Origin: Acidimicrobiia bacterium
GTDB taxonomy: Bacteria > Actinomycetota > Acidimicrobiia > Acidimicrobiales > Poriferisodalaceae
DNA: 64,000 bases
Direction: 5' to 3'
Assembly (NCBI GenBank): GCA_012960315.1
Contig: DUBN01000078.1
Location: 103,459-167,458 of the forward strand
Shown here in pieces: positions 7,621-16,413 of this stretch. The notes beneath the pieces are model-generated. The model searched no databases, was not told the origin of the DNA, and was given only the letters and a program-made list of their open reading frames with translations. The stretch's first letter is position 1; each line of letters starts with the position of its first letter. A program made the position numbers and the translations under genes.

Positions 7621-8802
7621 ATGAGAGATCGCCAACGGCGCTACCCTCCAAACGTGGAATCAAATAGCGACGCTGCTCTAAACGACGGCGATCTTGACGT
7701 GGTTAAACGCGCTCAAGCTTGGGCAAACGACTTTGTTGCACCCAGGGCTGAGGCGTGGGAAACAGAACGTCGATTCGCAAGAGAAGCATTCGATAGTGCG
7801 GGCCAGAACCGCCTGACCGGACTACTGGTGCCAGCTAATGATGGTGGGGAAGACATCAGCGTGCTTGGGCTGGCACGCGTGTTAGAAGAAATAGCCGCCG
7901 TTGACTTCTCTATTGCTTTCTCATTGGTTTGCCACAACAACTTGGCTGGCGCAGTAGGGCGTAGACCCAACGGGCCACTCCGCGACAGCGTTCTCCCGGG
8001 GCTGGTGGAAGGCAGTTTGGTTGGTGCATTCTTGTTGACCGAACCTGAAGTTGGGTCTGACGCGGCGGCAATAGCTGTAGCTGCAACTAACGATGGGGAT
8101 GAATGGCTGCTCAATGGTGAGAAGGCATGGGTCACCAATGGTACGGACGCTGACGTGTTGTCCGTTTACGCCCAAACAGATTCTTCTCTCGGCCACCGAG
8201 GCATCGCTACCTTCCTCATTGACGCCAACACTCCCGGAGTGACTAAGACCCCGGGTTATGAGTTGCTAGGTGGTCATGGGTTGGGCGCTAACAGCATCCG
8301 TTTTGATAACTGTCGGGTGTCAGCAGAATCAATATTTCAGCCAGTTGGGCAGGGCTTTCGTGCCGCTATGGAGGGAATCGATGTGGCACGGGTATTAGTC
8401 GGAGCAATGTGCTGTGGGATGCTTCGAACCGCACTCACGACGGCCTCACATTATGTTCGTGACCGCCTTGCCTTCGGTAGCCGGCTCGCTGATTTACAGG
8501 GTGTCCGTTTCAAGCTTGCAGACGTCGCTACCGATCTTGAGGCATCACGTCTTCTCACCTACCGCGCCGCCCTTACTTTGCAGGAAGGTCGTAACGCAGC
8601 GGTCGAAGCGGCACACGCAAAAAAATTCTCGACCCGTGTGACTGAGACCGGAATTGCTTCATGCATGCAGGTGATGGGAGCAAACGGAGCGAAGAGGCAC
8701 CATCCGCTCCCCCGTCATCTCAACGCGGCTCGACTAACCCATTACGTAGACGGCGCTACTGAGATCCAAGACGTCGTGATCAGTCGCTCCTTACTTGACT
8801 GA
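7621..8802 (+). CDS. Acyl-CoA dehydrogenase
   Basis: A 393-residue FAD-dependent acyl-CoA dehydrogenase. Family landmarks in order: an N-terminal helical domain, the flavin-binding FLLTEPEVGSDAA segment (about residue 140), the beta-domain NGEKAWVTNG (about 165), and the C-terminal RLAFGSRLADLQGVRFKLAD helix (about 290). The C-terminal motif that normally carries the catalytic base as YEGTxxIQ reads YVDGATEIQ, with aspartate where glutamate is expected; Asp is known in some cyclic-acyl-CoA dehydrogenases. The reaction is alpha,beta-dehydrogenation of an acyl-CoA, electrons passing to an ETF not seen here. An ATG at 7621 fits the family length. It is followed after 17 bp by the CoA-transferase, so the two are probably one operon. 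Confidence 0.85.
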   Translation: MRDRQRRYPPNVESNSDAALNDGDLDVVKRAQAWANDFVAPRAEAWETERRFAREAFDSAGQNRLTGLLVPANDGGEDISVLGLARVLEEIAAVDFSIAFSLVCHNNLAGAVGRRPNGPLRDSVLPGLVEGSLVGAFLLTEPEVGSDAAAIAVAATNDGDEWLLNGEKAWVTNGTDADVLSVYAQTDSSLGHRGIATFLIDANTPGVTKTPGYELLGGHGLGANSIRFDNCRVSAESIFQPVGQGFRAAMEGIDVARVLVGAMCCGMLRTALTTASHYVRDRLAFGSRLADLQGVRFKLADVATDLEASRLLTYRAALTLQEGRNAAVEAAHAKKFSTRVTETGIASCMQVMGANGAKRHHPLPRHLNAARLTHYVDGATEIQDVVISRSLLD

Positions 8803-8819
8803 AACCGTCTGGAGTTGTT

Positions 8820-10085
8820 ATGAGATCTGAGCGTGAAGGTAAATCGGTCAGTATCGACGAGGCGGTTAGCGCAATTCCGGATCACGGCCGGGTATTTGTC
8901 GCCCAGGGTTCGGGGTGCCCATACGGGTTGTTGGTTGGAATAGATGACCGACGTGACATGTTCGAGAGTCTGGAGTTTGTTTCCGCGTTCTTGTTGCAAC
9001 GGCCTGCACCCATAGAGCATCTTGGACAACCATTTCGATGGCTAACGCTGCAGCCCACAGGCGCAATTCGCGATGCTCTTGATCACCCCGAATTCGGGAT
9101 CGTTCCAGGCCGGTACTCCGATCTCGATGGAATCTGCGCACCTGGCGGCCCCCTGGCAGCGGATGTCGTGGTTTGTCAGGTCAGTCCCCCAAACAAGAAC
9201 GGCGACTGCAGTTTGGGTACAGGAGTGGGGGGTCATGTCTCGCTGCTTGCAGAGGCACCATTGGTGATCGGCCAGATCAACTCCCAAATGCCTTATGTCC
9301 ACGGTGACGGAGAGTGTCGCGTTGAGAACTTCGACTTTCTCGTGGAAATTGATGAGCCTTTGTCCGAACTTCAGCCCGCAACTATTGACCCCATCTCTGA
9401 GGCCATCGCCGAACATGTGAGCCCTTTCATACCGGACGGTTCAACTCTTCAGTTTGGTATCGGGGCAGTGCCCGATGCGGTTCTATCCAGCTTGCGAACC
9501 CGCAAACACCTGGGATTGCATGGAGGAATGATTAACGATGCGTGCATTGAGCTAGTTGAATGCGGTGCTATCGACAACCTCCACAAGGGATGTGATGAAG
9601 GCGTTTCGGTAGCGGCAGAGATCATGGGAACTAGACGACTCTACGATTGGGTAGATCACAACGCGACAGTTCGTTTAGCGCGCGGGGCTCACACCCACGG
9701 GATCCCGGGAATGGCATCGATTCAGAATTTTGTCGCATTGCAATCCACGGTTGAAATGGCTTTAGATGGCGCCGTCAATAGCGAGTTTGCCGCCGGTCGT
9801 TTTATTTCAGGGCCCGGGGGTGCACCTGATTTCGCTTTTGGTGCTTCTATCGCTACCGGTGGCAGGTCGATAATGGCTATGCCGTCCACTGCCGCGAACG
9901 GAACTGTTTCAAGAATCGTTTGTCGCCTGGCAGATGGCGCGCCTACGACCTTGCCTAGCTATCTTGCCGATGTTGTGGTGACCGAATACGGGGCGGTCGA
10001 GTTGAGAGGGAAAACTCTCGCGGAACGAGCGGAGCTTCTCTCCGGTATCGCTCACCCTGATCACCAGGGCTCCCTCGGTCAATAG
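8820..10085 (+). CDS. Acetyl-CoA hydrolase/4-hydroxybutyrate CoA-transferase family protein, catalytic Glu replaced
   Basis: A 421-residue class I CoA-transferase of the acetyl-CoA hydrolase/transferase type, with two Rossmann-like halves. Visible landmarks: VVVCQVSPPNKNGDCSLG (about residue 115), the FGIGAVPDAVLSSL strand-helix (about 218), and GPGGAPDFAFGA (about 335). In 4-hydroxybutyrate CoA-transferases the catalytic glutamate follows the histidine in HxEMxSDG; here the same place reads LHGGMINDA, with glycine instead. The enzyme would normally exchange CoA between acetyl-CoA and a short hydroxy acid. The substitution makes classical ping-pong transfer uncertain; hydrolase or another mechanism is possible. 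GGAG lies just before the ATG. It follows the acyl-CoA dehydrogenase closely. Confidence 0.8.
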   Translation: MRSEREGKSVSIDEAVSAIPDHGRVFVAQGSGCPYGLLVGIDDRRDMFESLEFVSAFLLQRPAPIEHLGQPFRWLTLQPTGAIRDALDHPEFGIVPGRYSDLDGICAPGGPLAADVVVCQVSPPNKNGDCSLGTGVGGHVSLLAEAPLVIGQINSQMPYVHGDGECRVENFDFLVEIDEPLSELQPATIDPISEAIAEHVSPFIPDGSTLQFGIGAVPDAVLSSLRTRKHLGLHGGMINDACIELVECGAIDNLHKGCDEGVSVAAEIMGTRRLYDWVDHNATVRLARGAHTHGIPGMASIQNFVALQSTVEMALDGAVNSEFAAGRFISGPGGAPDFAFGASIATGGRSIMAMPSTAANGTVSRIVCRLADGAPTTLPSYLADVVVTEYGAVELRGKTLAERAELLSGIAHPDHQGSLGQ

Positions 10086-10119
10086 ACGATCGCTAGGAAA
10101 CTTATGCTCGCTTCACCGT

Positions 10120-10986
10120 TTACAACCTTCGAAAAGTTGCTGTCTGGCCGCTAGTACCGAATGCCATGCCGCTCATTCGGTGCAAGTTTCGCGAATTGTG
10201 GAGACGACCTATTAAACGAGGTCCATTTGCTAAGAGCCCTCCGTCCACGATGTGTTCTTGGCCGGTCACAAATTTCGAGTCGTCTCCTGCAAGGAATAAC
10301 GCCATCCCCGCAATATCGGAACCTTCTCCGCGCTTACCTAAGGGCTGAATATCGGCAATGACTTCCTCGGCCTGTTCTTCATTACCGCTGTGCATGAGGG
10401 GCGTGAAGATGACTCCGGGACATATCGCGTTTACTCGGATGTTGTGCGCTGCTAGCTCGACGGCTGTGGTTTTGGAGAGGTTCACCACGGCTGCCTTCGC
10501 TGCTGAATACGCCTGAGGACCGGCTCCGCCTCCCATGCCCGCTATTGATCCTGTATTGATTATCGATCCGCCCTCGCCTTGGTCGATCATGATTCGAGCC
10601 GCGTGTTTGATACCAAGAAATACTGAACGAACAAGAATATGGAAGGTCGTGTCCCAATCGTCAACATCAAGTTCAGTTACCGGGCCGAACGCTCCCCCTA
10701 TACCCGCGTTGTTGAACACGATATCGAGGCGTCCGAATGCGTCGACGGCCAGTTCCGTCATAGCTGCGACGTCATCTTCTACTGAAACGTCTGTCGTAGT
10801 GAAACGGACGCGGTCTCCATGGCCTGCGGCGGTGAAGGTCTCTAACGCATTACGTCCGTTATCGGCATTCAAGTCACCAATGACGACCGAAGCGCCTTCG
10901 TCAAGGAATCTTTGGACGGTGGCTAAACCCATGCCACTCGCACCTCCGGTGACAATCGCGACCTTCGATTCAAGTGTTCCGCTCAT
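10120..10986 (-). CDS. Short-chain dehydrogenase/reductase (classical SDR)
   Basis: A 288-residue NAD(P)-dependent SDR. The nucleotide-binding TGGASGMG (residues about 14-21), FNNAGIGG, the catalytic serine in NTGSIAGMG, the YSAAK motif and the PGVIFTP segment are all intact. An acidic residue after the second strand (GDLNA) favours NAD over NADP. It should interconvert a hydroxyl and a keto group on an unknown substrate. After the usual DGG end the protein continues for roughly 35 residues, a longer C-terminus than most classical SDRs. It is convergent with the CoA-transferase and divergent from the next SDR, with 78 bp between the two starts. Confidence 0.88.
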   Translation of the reverse strand: MSGTLESKVAIVTGGASGMGLATVQRFLDEGASVVIGDLNADNGRNALETFTAAGHGDRVRFTTTDVSVEDDVAAMTELAVDAFGRLDIVFNNAGIGGAFGPVTELDVDDWDTTFHILVRSVFLGIKHAARIMIDQGEGGSIINTGSIAGMGGGAGPQAYSAAKAAVVNLSKTTAVELAAHNIRVNAICPGVIFTPLMHSGNEEQAEEVIADIQPLGKRGEGSDIAGMALFLAGDDSKFVTGQEHIVDGGLLANGPRLIGRLHNSRNLHRMSGMAFGTSGQTATFRRL

Positions 10987-11064
10987 CGCTTTCCCTTCGC
11001 TCTAGACCTGCATTGTCGCCTACTCGCGAGGGTTTGTGCTCGTTGACCGCATTACGGTCCGGTT

Positions 11065-11832
11065 ATGGACCTTGAACTGATAGATAAGAGAGCCGTAATC
11101 ACGGGCGGCTCTAGGGGCATTGGTCTGGGTTGCGCTGTGGCTTTAGCCCGCGAGGGTTGTCATGTTCAGTTGGCAGCTCGGAACGAGGAAACTCTTCGCC
11201 ACGCTAAAGCTGCTGTTCTTGAAGCAGCTGGAACCGTTGACGTATTGACACATTCAGTCGATCTTTCAGCGAGCGAAGACCAGAGAGCCTTAGTGGACGC
11301 AGCTGGTGAAGTCGATATTTGGATCAACAATGCAGGTGCGATCCCAGCCGGTGACATCTCAACAATTAATGAACGTCGATGGCGAGACGCGTGGGATCTC
11401 AAAGTCTTCGGCTATATCAATCTCTGTCGAGAGGTGTACGCCGCTATGGAGGCAAAAGGAACCGGGGTCATCATTAACGTGATTGGCGCCGCTGCAGTTC
11501 GGCCTCAGCCTTCCTATATCGCTGGAGCTGTTGGTAACAGCGGACTCGTGGGACTTACAGCGGCGCTAGGGAGTCGTAGCATCCAAAAAGGTGTGCGGGT
11601 ACTGGCTATCAACCCTGGCTTGATTGTGACCGACCGCATGGGAGACATTTTGCGGCGGGAGGCTATTGACCAATTAGGTGACGAAGACCGCTGGGAGGAA
11701 CTCATCCCAGATGACCCCGCGCCCGGCACCGTGGAACAATGCGCCGATGTGATCACCTTTCTGGCCTCACCCAGAGCTAGCCATATCAGTGGCACCACTC
11801 TGACGGTTGACGGAGGTGCCTCTGCCCGCTGA
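11065..11832 (+). CDS. SDR-family oxidoreductase lacking the catalytic lysine
   Basis: A 255-residue SDR with intact cofactor motif TGGSRGIG, an NNAG strand and a C-terminal LTVDGG. Around the active site, where YxxxK is usual, the sequence reads SYIAGAVGNSGLVG: the tyrosine is present but the lysine position is not a lysine. This YIAGxxGN form occurs in a recognised subgroup of SDRs, whose activity is poorly defined. The protein could still bind NAD(P) and a substrate, with another residue assisting. The ATG at 11065 follows a 78-bp divergent intergenic region. Downstream, 43 bp away, is an amidohydrolase on the same strand, probably co-transcribed. Confidence 0.8.
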   Translation: MDLELIDKRAVITGGSRGIGLGCAVALAREGCHVQLAARNEETLRHAKAAVLEAAGTVDVLTHSVDLSASEDQRALVDAAGEVDIWINNAGAIPAGDISTINERRWRDAWDLKVFGYINLCREVYAAMEAKGTGVIINVIGAAAVRPQPSYIAGAVGNSGLVGLTAALGSRSIQKGVRVLAINPGLIVTDRMGDILRREAIDQLGDEDRWEELIPDDPAPGTVEQCADVITFLASPRASHISGTTLTVDGGASAR

Positions 11833-11875
11833 GGCATCTCTCTGACAGAATGATCGCGAGATGTAGGAGACGACG

Positions 11876-13078
11876 ATGTCTACGACAATTCAACGTGAGG
11901 GACTACCTCATCGAGAAATGCATGAAGTTCACCGGATTGAGCACGAGGGTGCCGTCGATGCTGACGGTCACATCCTTGAGCCTCCCGACTTGTGGGACGA
12001 ATATTTGGAAGCAAGATTCAAGGATCGAGCTCTTCGGATTCGCGTCGATGAGAACGGTTTAGAAGAATTGGAGATCGGTGGGCAGCGGAGCACCATGAGT
12101 CGAAAAGGCTTTCCTGCGACCCTGGGGGCTATGGGAGCTGCCGATCTGGCAGACATTCAACGCAACCCTGATCGCACGTATCTGCACGAAGCTCCCTTCG
12201 GCTCTATGGATCCAAACCAACGCCTTGATGTTCTTGACGCAGAAAATCTTGATGCAGCGATCATTTACACAACAGTTGGTTTGCTTTGGGAGGCGGAGGT
12301 AGAAGATCCGGAATTGAGCCAGGCCTACACGCGCGCGTACAACCGGTGGATAGTCGATTTTTGTCGCGATAGCGGCAATCGACTGATCCCAACCGCACAT
12401 CTTTCTTTGAGCGATCCTGTCGCGGCTGCCGCTGAACTCCGAAGGGCCGTTGATGATGGCGCCAAGGGCTGTTATGTGGCTCCGTTTACTCACGGAGCAG
12501 TCCCGCTGGGTCATCCGGACAATGACGTTGTGTTTGCAGCAGCGCAGGAACTGGGGGTTCCTTTCGCGATACATCCGACGTTTGAACCTCAGTGGACCAA
12601 GGGCGCAAGAATGGGCACTTGGGAACACGTCAAGCAACTCCGACTTACCGCCTCTGTAACTGCGTCGGATGGTGTGCGCCACCAGTTCACCACCCTGTTC
12701 GACTACGGAGTCTTTGACAAGTTCCCAGAACTAAAGGTTTTGGTACTTGAATCTGGAGGTGGTTGGATCGGATATTGGCTTGATCGGATCGATGCTGTCT
12801 ACGCCCACACCTTCGTGGGATCAAGAGTCCCCCTCGACATGAAACCCAGCGAGTACTTCATGCGACAGGTCTGGATCAGTTGCGATCCCGACGAACGGAC
12901 CATCCCGTCGCTCGCTGAGCGATTCGGTTATGACCGATTTTTGTGGGCTTCCGATTTTCCTCATGCTGACCACACGCCCGAATACGTTCATGACCTGAAT
13001 GATTTGGTAGCGATGTTCCCAGATAAACACCGGCGCGCGTTTATCGGTGATAACGCCCGGAACTTATTCGGAATCTAG
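11876..13078 (+). CDS. Amidohydrolase-2 family TIM-barrel metal-dependent hydrolase
   Basis: A 400-residue amidohydrolase of the COG2159 type, which includes decarboxylases and hydrolases of aromatic acids. The N-terminal metal site reads VDADGHILEPPDLWDEYL (about residue 24-41), the barrel histidine lies in PFAIHPTFEP (about 226), and the final metal aspartate is in LWASDFPHADHTP (about 360). The SDFPH ending is the family signature. Substrates in this group range from aminocarboxymuconate semialdehyde to resorcylate; none can be chosen here. TAGGAG precedes the ATG at good spacing. A related but distinct paralogue lies at 24466 beside the second selenoprotein. It ends 2 bp before the end of the convergent DUF1015 gene. 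Confidence 0.83.
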   Translation: MSTTIQREGLPHREMHEVHRIEHEGAVDADGHILEPPDLWDEYLEARFKDRALRIRVDENGLEELEIGGQRSTMSRKGFPATLGAMGAADLADIQRNPDRTYLHEAPFGSMDPNQRLDVLDAENLDAAIIYTTVGLLWEAEVEDPELSQAYTRAYNRWIVDFCRDSGNRLIPTAHLSLSDPVAAAAELRRAVDDGAKGCYVAPFTHGAVPLGHPDNDVVFAAAQELGVPFAIHPTFEPQWTKGARMGTWEHVKQLRLTASVTASDGVRHQFTTLFDYGVFDKFPELKVLVLESGGGWIGYWLDRIDAVYAHTFVGSRVPLDMKPSEYFMRQVWISCDPDERTIPSLAERFGYDRFLWASDFPHADHTPEYVHDLNDLVAMFPDKHRRAFIGDNARNLFGI

Positions 13079-13080
13079 AA

Positions 13081-14199
13081 TTAGACAGGTCGACAGGAGA
13101 CAACGAACACACCCGAGCGTGCCTTGGGAAGAAAGTATGTTGATTTAGGAGGCATGACTTGGCCCAAATCAGCGGAACGGAATACATCCTCAAGCTCGGC
13201 CGGAGGCAGACACACGGTGACTGGCCCAGTGCGTCGGCCAATGCCAGCAGGCCTGTACGACAGCCGCTGGTCATCTGCACTGTGGATGTCGAAAAGCTCC
13301 GGAAGAAGGGTCGCGTGAAGAAATTCGGCATCGAGTCCGCTGCTGTCTCTTCGTCGCGCAGTAAACCATTTATCGCCAAGTCCCAACCCCAGTACACCTT
13401 TCTCAGTTGGTTCTGCCAATTCGCGCGAAGCGACTTCGTGAACATCGCACCATTTAGAAAGTCTCTCCACGACGCGTCGAGGCAAAACCACAAGTTCATC
13501 AATATCGCGGTCGAAGCTGCCTAGGTGCAACTCAGAGGGAGGAACGTATGCGACCAGGACTCGTTCAAATCGAGCTTCGCCTGCGGCAGCAACTCGATGA
13601 TGGCCATCAATGATGTAGAGGGGGGACGCAAGTGCACTCAAATCGATGTCTATTTCCCACAGAGTGATCCGGGTCCCGTCAATTGCTGTGAAATTTCTGA
13701 CGGGTGCCGTGTGCCCGGATTCTTCAAAAGAGCGAAGGTCTAAATTCTCGTCGCGCGATGTGACCACCACCGGACTCGACATCGATCGAACCTGGCGTAA
13801 ATGAGCCGCCAATGCACGCACCCGACCCGGGTGAACATCTTCATGAGCGTGAAGCATTTCTTCACCGAGGGTTATCGCGCCAACAACCGAGCGCTGAATG
13901 ATTCCCTCCGTTTCGATTTTTTGTAAAAATAGACAAGGCTCAGTTGGCTCTGAGTATGCGCCTTCCGACATCAGTCGAGTCAGCGCTGCAGCGCCTTCAT
14001 TTGCCAGACGCCGATGCTCTGTCGGGTGCCCGTGGCTGGCATCTGCTGAACGAGTGACGTGAAGAAATGAGTGTGGGTTGTCACTCAAATGTTCTTGCCG
14101 CTCTTCAACGCTTAGGGAGTCGTATGGCGGCGGAACAACTGATGGTGCCCAGCTTGCTTCAACTATTGATGCATCAATCGATTGGATCACGTTCGTCAC
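13081..14199 (-). CDS. DUF1015 family protein (SbnI/SerK-like)
   Basis: A 372-residue DUF1015 protein. Family hallmarks are the N-terminal PPYDSLS, the central IDGHHRVAAA motif (about residue 198), and the C-terminal MPPKSTYFLPK (about 349). The family has a ParB-like core and includes the free serine kinase SbnI and archaeal SerK, which phosphorylate free serine; most bacterial members, including this one, lack direct evidence. The DGHHR motif includes residues that align with the ParB-type nucleotide-binding centre. The GTG start at 14199 is 18 bp downstream of the MFS transporter stop on the same strand, so the pair is probably one transcript. A role in amino acid or cofactor metabolism is inference. 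Confidence 0.72.
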   Translation of the reverse strand: MTNVIQSIDASIVEASWAPSVVPPPYDSLSVEERQEHLSDNPHSFLHVTRSADASHGHPTEHRRLANEGAAALTRLMSEGAYSEPTEPCLFLQKIETEGIIQRSVVGAITLGEEMLHAHEDVHPGRVRALAAHLRQVRSMSSPVVVTSRDENLDLRSFEESGHTAPVRNFTAIDGTRITLWEIDIDLSALASPLYIIDGHHRVAAAGEARFERVLVAYVPPSELHLGSFDRDIDELVVLPRRVVERLSKWCDVHEVASRELAEPTEKGVLGLGLGDKWFTARRRDSSGLDAEFLHATLLPELFDIHSADDQRLSYRPAGIGRRTGPVTVCLPPAELEDVFRSADLGQVMPPKSTYFLPKARSGVFVVSCRPV

Positions 14200-14217
14200 C
14201 CCCTAAGGCATTCGACG

Positions 14218-15495
14218 CTAGTCCAGGTTCCGAATTGTTGAAAAGCCCAGATGAGTCCAACTGACTATGAACAGGGACACGGCACCACATACCGAGACCA
14301 CGTTCCCCGCTCCCACTACAGAAGCAGCCCATCCAAGTCCAAGAGCACCAATGGGCATAAATCCAAACTGGACCAGTAGATACAGGCCCATGACGCGACC
14401 CATTAGCTCTCTCGGTGTCGCCGATTGGATAAGCCCTTGGTTCATGGTGATAAAGAAGCCACCAGCGAGCCCCATCAAGAAGAAAAGGGGAAGTAGCAGT
14501 TTGAATGAGGAGGCCTGACCCATGCCAATCACTAGGGCAGAACCGCACATCATCGCTTGCTGAAATTTTCCACCTTTGCGTTTCATATCTCCTTTTCGCA
14601 TCACAACAACTGACGAGATTGCAATCCCGATCGCCATGACCCCCAACAAATAAGCCATGTCGCCACTATCACGCAGAAGTTCTTCTTTGACCTTTGCTTG
14701 CATAGTGACCATCACAGCGGCGTTGACACTGATTGAGGCGACGGCGAGCAGAAGAAAAAGGACACGTAGGCGCAGGTCGTTCATGACGTGACGGAACGCC
14801 GATGCAGCCTCCTGGATCAGTCGGCGTTTGGGGCTCTCTGTGATAGGTGGCGTTTGTAAACGTCGAAGCGCGAAAAGACCGACAACGAGCATTACCAACT
14901 GCAATCCGTACACACCTTCGAAATTGAATAAGTCGCCGGCAATCTTCACTAGGGGTGCAGAGAGGATCATGCTGCTAGTCATTGCGAGCGCGTTAAGCGC
15001 TACGGCATTCATAAGCAGGCGTTCTGGAACCAACAGCGGGATAAGGGCTTGACGAACGGGCTGCCCAAATGCCTGAGCTATTCCGGAGAAAACAGAAAGG
15101 ATGAGCACCCAGGAATAGGTGAGTTGATCAAAACCGAGCAAAATCAGGGTTGCGAGCACGACTAACAGCAACCCTGATTGGCTGCGGATCAACAATGCGC
15201 GTCGGTCCATCCGATCAGCTAGCACGCCTGCTTGCATGACAATCAAGGCGACGGGAATTCCCAGCATGAATACCGCCATGCCTTGACGGGTTTCATTACC
15301 CCCAAGTCCGTCTAGTACCAACCAGCCGATAGCGAAACGTTGGGCGTTGCTCACAAACATGTAAATGAGGTTGTTGATCCACAGTCGCCGATAATCGGGG
15401 TATCCGAGCGCGTTTTTCACTTCTTCAGAGGTCAGCTGCTCTGGCTGATCTCCACCCGGGGAATCCGTCACCGAAGCAGTCTGGCTGAACGGCAA
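14218..15495 (-). CDS. Major facilitator superfamily transporter
   Basis: A 425-residue MFS permease with about 12 hydrophobic segments. The loop after helix 2 reads GVLADRMDRRALL, the family A-motif, and a hydrophilic stretch in the middle (QTPPITESPKRRLIQEA) separates the halves. It resembles drug or metabolite exporters of the enterobactin-exporter type (proton antiport). The start is uncertain: the TTG at 15495 is used here, with a GTG at 15471 as an alternative. It is upstream of the DUF1015 gene on the same strand. The substrate is unknown. A second transporter of similar type is at 40328. Confidence 0.8.
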   Translation of the reverse strand: MPFSQTASVTDSPGGDQPEQLTSEEVKNALGYPDYRRLWINNLIYMFVSNAQRFAIGWLVLDGLGGNETRQGMAVFMLGIPVALIVMQAGVLADRMDRRALLIRSQSGLLLVVLATLILLGFDQLTYSWVLILSVFSGIAQAFGQPVRQALIPLLVPERLLMNAVALNALAMTSSMILSAPLVKIAGDLFNFEGVYGLQLVMLVVGLFALRRLQTPPITESPKRRLIQEAASAFRHVMNDLRLRVLFLLLAVASISVNAAVMVTMQAKVKEELLRDSGDMAYLLGVMAIGIAISSVVVMRKGDMKRKGGKFQQAMMCGSALVIGMGQASSFKLLLPLFFLMGLAGGFFITMNQGLIQSATPRELMGRVMGLYLLVQFGFMPIGALGLGWAASVVGAGNVVSVCGAVSLFIVSWTHLGFSTIRNLD

Positions 15496-15535
15496 AGCTC
15501 GTACCTTATTGGCTTCGATTCTTCGTCAGATACTT

Positions 15536-16330
15536 TCATCTCAGATGTTCTGGTCGGGGGTCAGCCAAACGACCCAACGGGGATTGTGCCCGGAGGCCGC
15601 CATCAACAACTACCGCTTCGCCAGTTACGAATGATGCTTCGTCGCTAGCAAGCCAAACCGCTACATTGGCGACCTCTTCAGGGCGTCCTAATCGCCCAAT
15701 GGCGTGAGCGCGCAAATTTGCTTGCAACGCCGCGGGGTCTGCCATCATTCTTTGAACAGGTGGTGTCTCAATCGTTCCCGGACAAATTGCATTGACACGA
15801 ATGCCGTCTGCCGCGTGATCCGTACTCATCGCTCGAGTCAAATTGATTACCGCTGCTTTACTTGCCGCATAGCAGACTGCGCCACCATCGCCATGTAGCC
15901 CTGAGATGGAGGCTGTATTGATGATTGAGCCACCCCCTGAGTCAAGCATGACCGGAATCGCGTATTTGCCTCCCAGGTACACCGATCGAACATTGACGCC
16001 CATTACGAGATCCCAATCGTCGACGTCGAGTTCTACCACCGTTCCAGGTCTCAGAGTTCCTGCATTATTGAACATGACATCGAGACGCCCCATATGCGAG
16101 ACGGTGGTGTCAACTAACGCAGCGACCGATTGTGGCTTTGAGACATCGACCTCAACTGCAATCGCGTGTCCACCATTCTCATTGATTCTTGCGGCCACGG
16201 CCTCGGCCTTCCGCATGCGCAGATCGGCAACCACGACAGCTGCTCCCTCTCGCGCGAAGCGGTCCGAGGTAGCTTCACCTATCCCAGATCCACCACCGGT
16301 GACGATCGCCACTTTGTCGTTTAGAAGCAT
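15536..16330 (-). CDS. Short-chain dehydrogenase/reductase (classical SDR)
   Basis: A 264-residue classical SDR. Motifs in order: TGGGSGIGE (about residue 11), an acidic strand end ADLRM suggesting NAD preference, FNNAG (about 88), catalytic Ser in NTASISGLHG, YAASK (about 156), and PGTIETP. All catalytic residues are present, so NAD-dependent oxidation of a secondary alcohol is expected. It closely resembles the SDR at 10120 in length and wording of its motifs, so the two are probably paralogues. It is divergent from the HSL-type hydrolase, with 83 bp between starts. Confidence 0.88.
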   Translation of the reverse strand: MLLNDKVAIVTGGGSGIGEATSDRFAREGAAVVVADLRMRKAEAVAARINENGGHAIAVEVDVSKPQSVAALVDTTVSHMGRLDVMFNNAGTLRPGTVVELDVDDWDLVMGVNVRSVYLGGKYAIPVMLDSGGGSIINTASISGLHGDGGAVCYAASKAAVINLTRAMSTDHAADGIRVNAICPGTIETPPVQRMMADPAALQANLRAHAIGRLGRPEEVANVAVWLASDEASFVTGEAVVVDGGLRAQSPLGRLADPRPEHLR

Positions 16331-16413
16331 TGCTCCCCCATTGGAGTTAAGAACGCACGAATCTAGTGGGACTATGGTCAGTTGTGCACAGACCTGAGTT
16401 CAGGAGTCGTACC

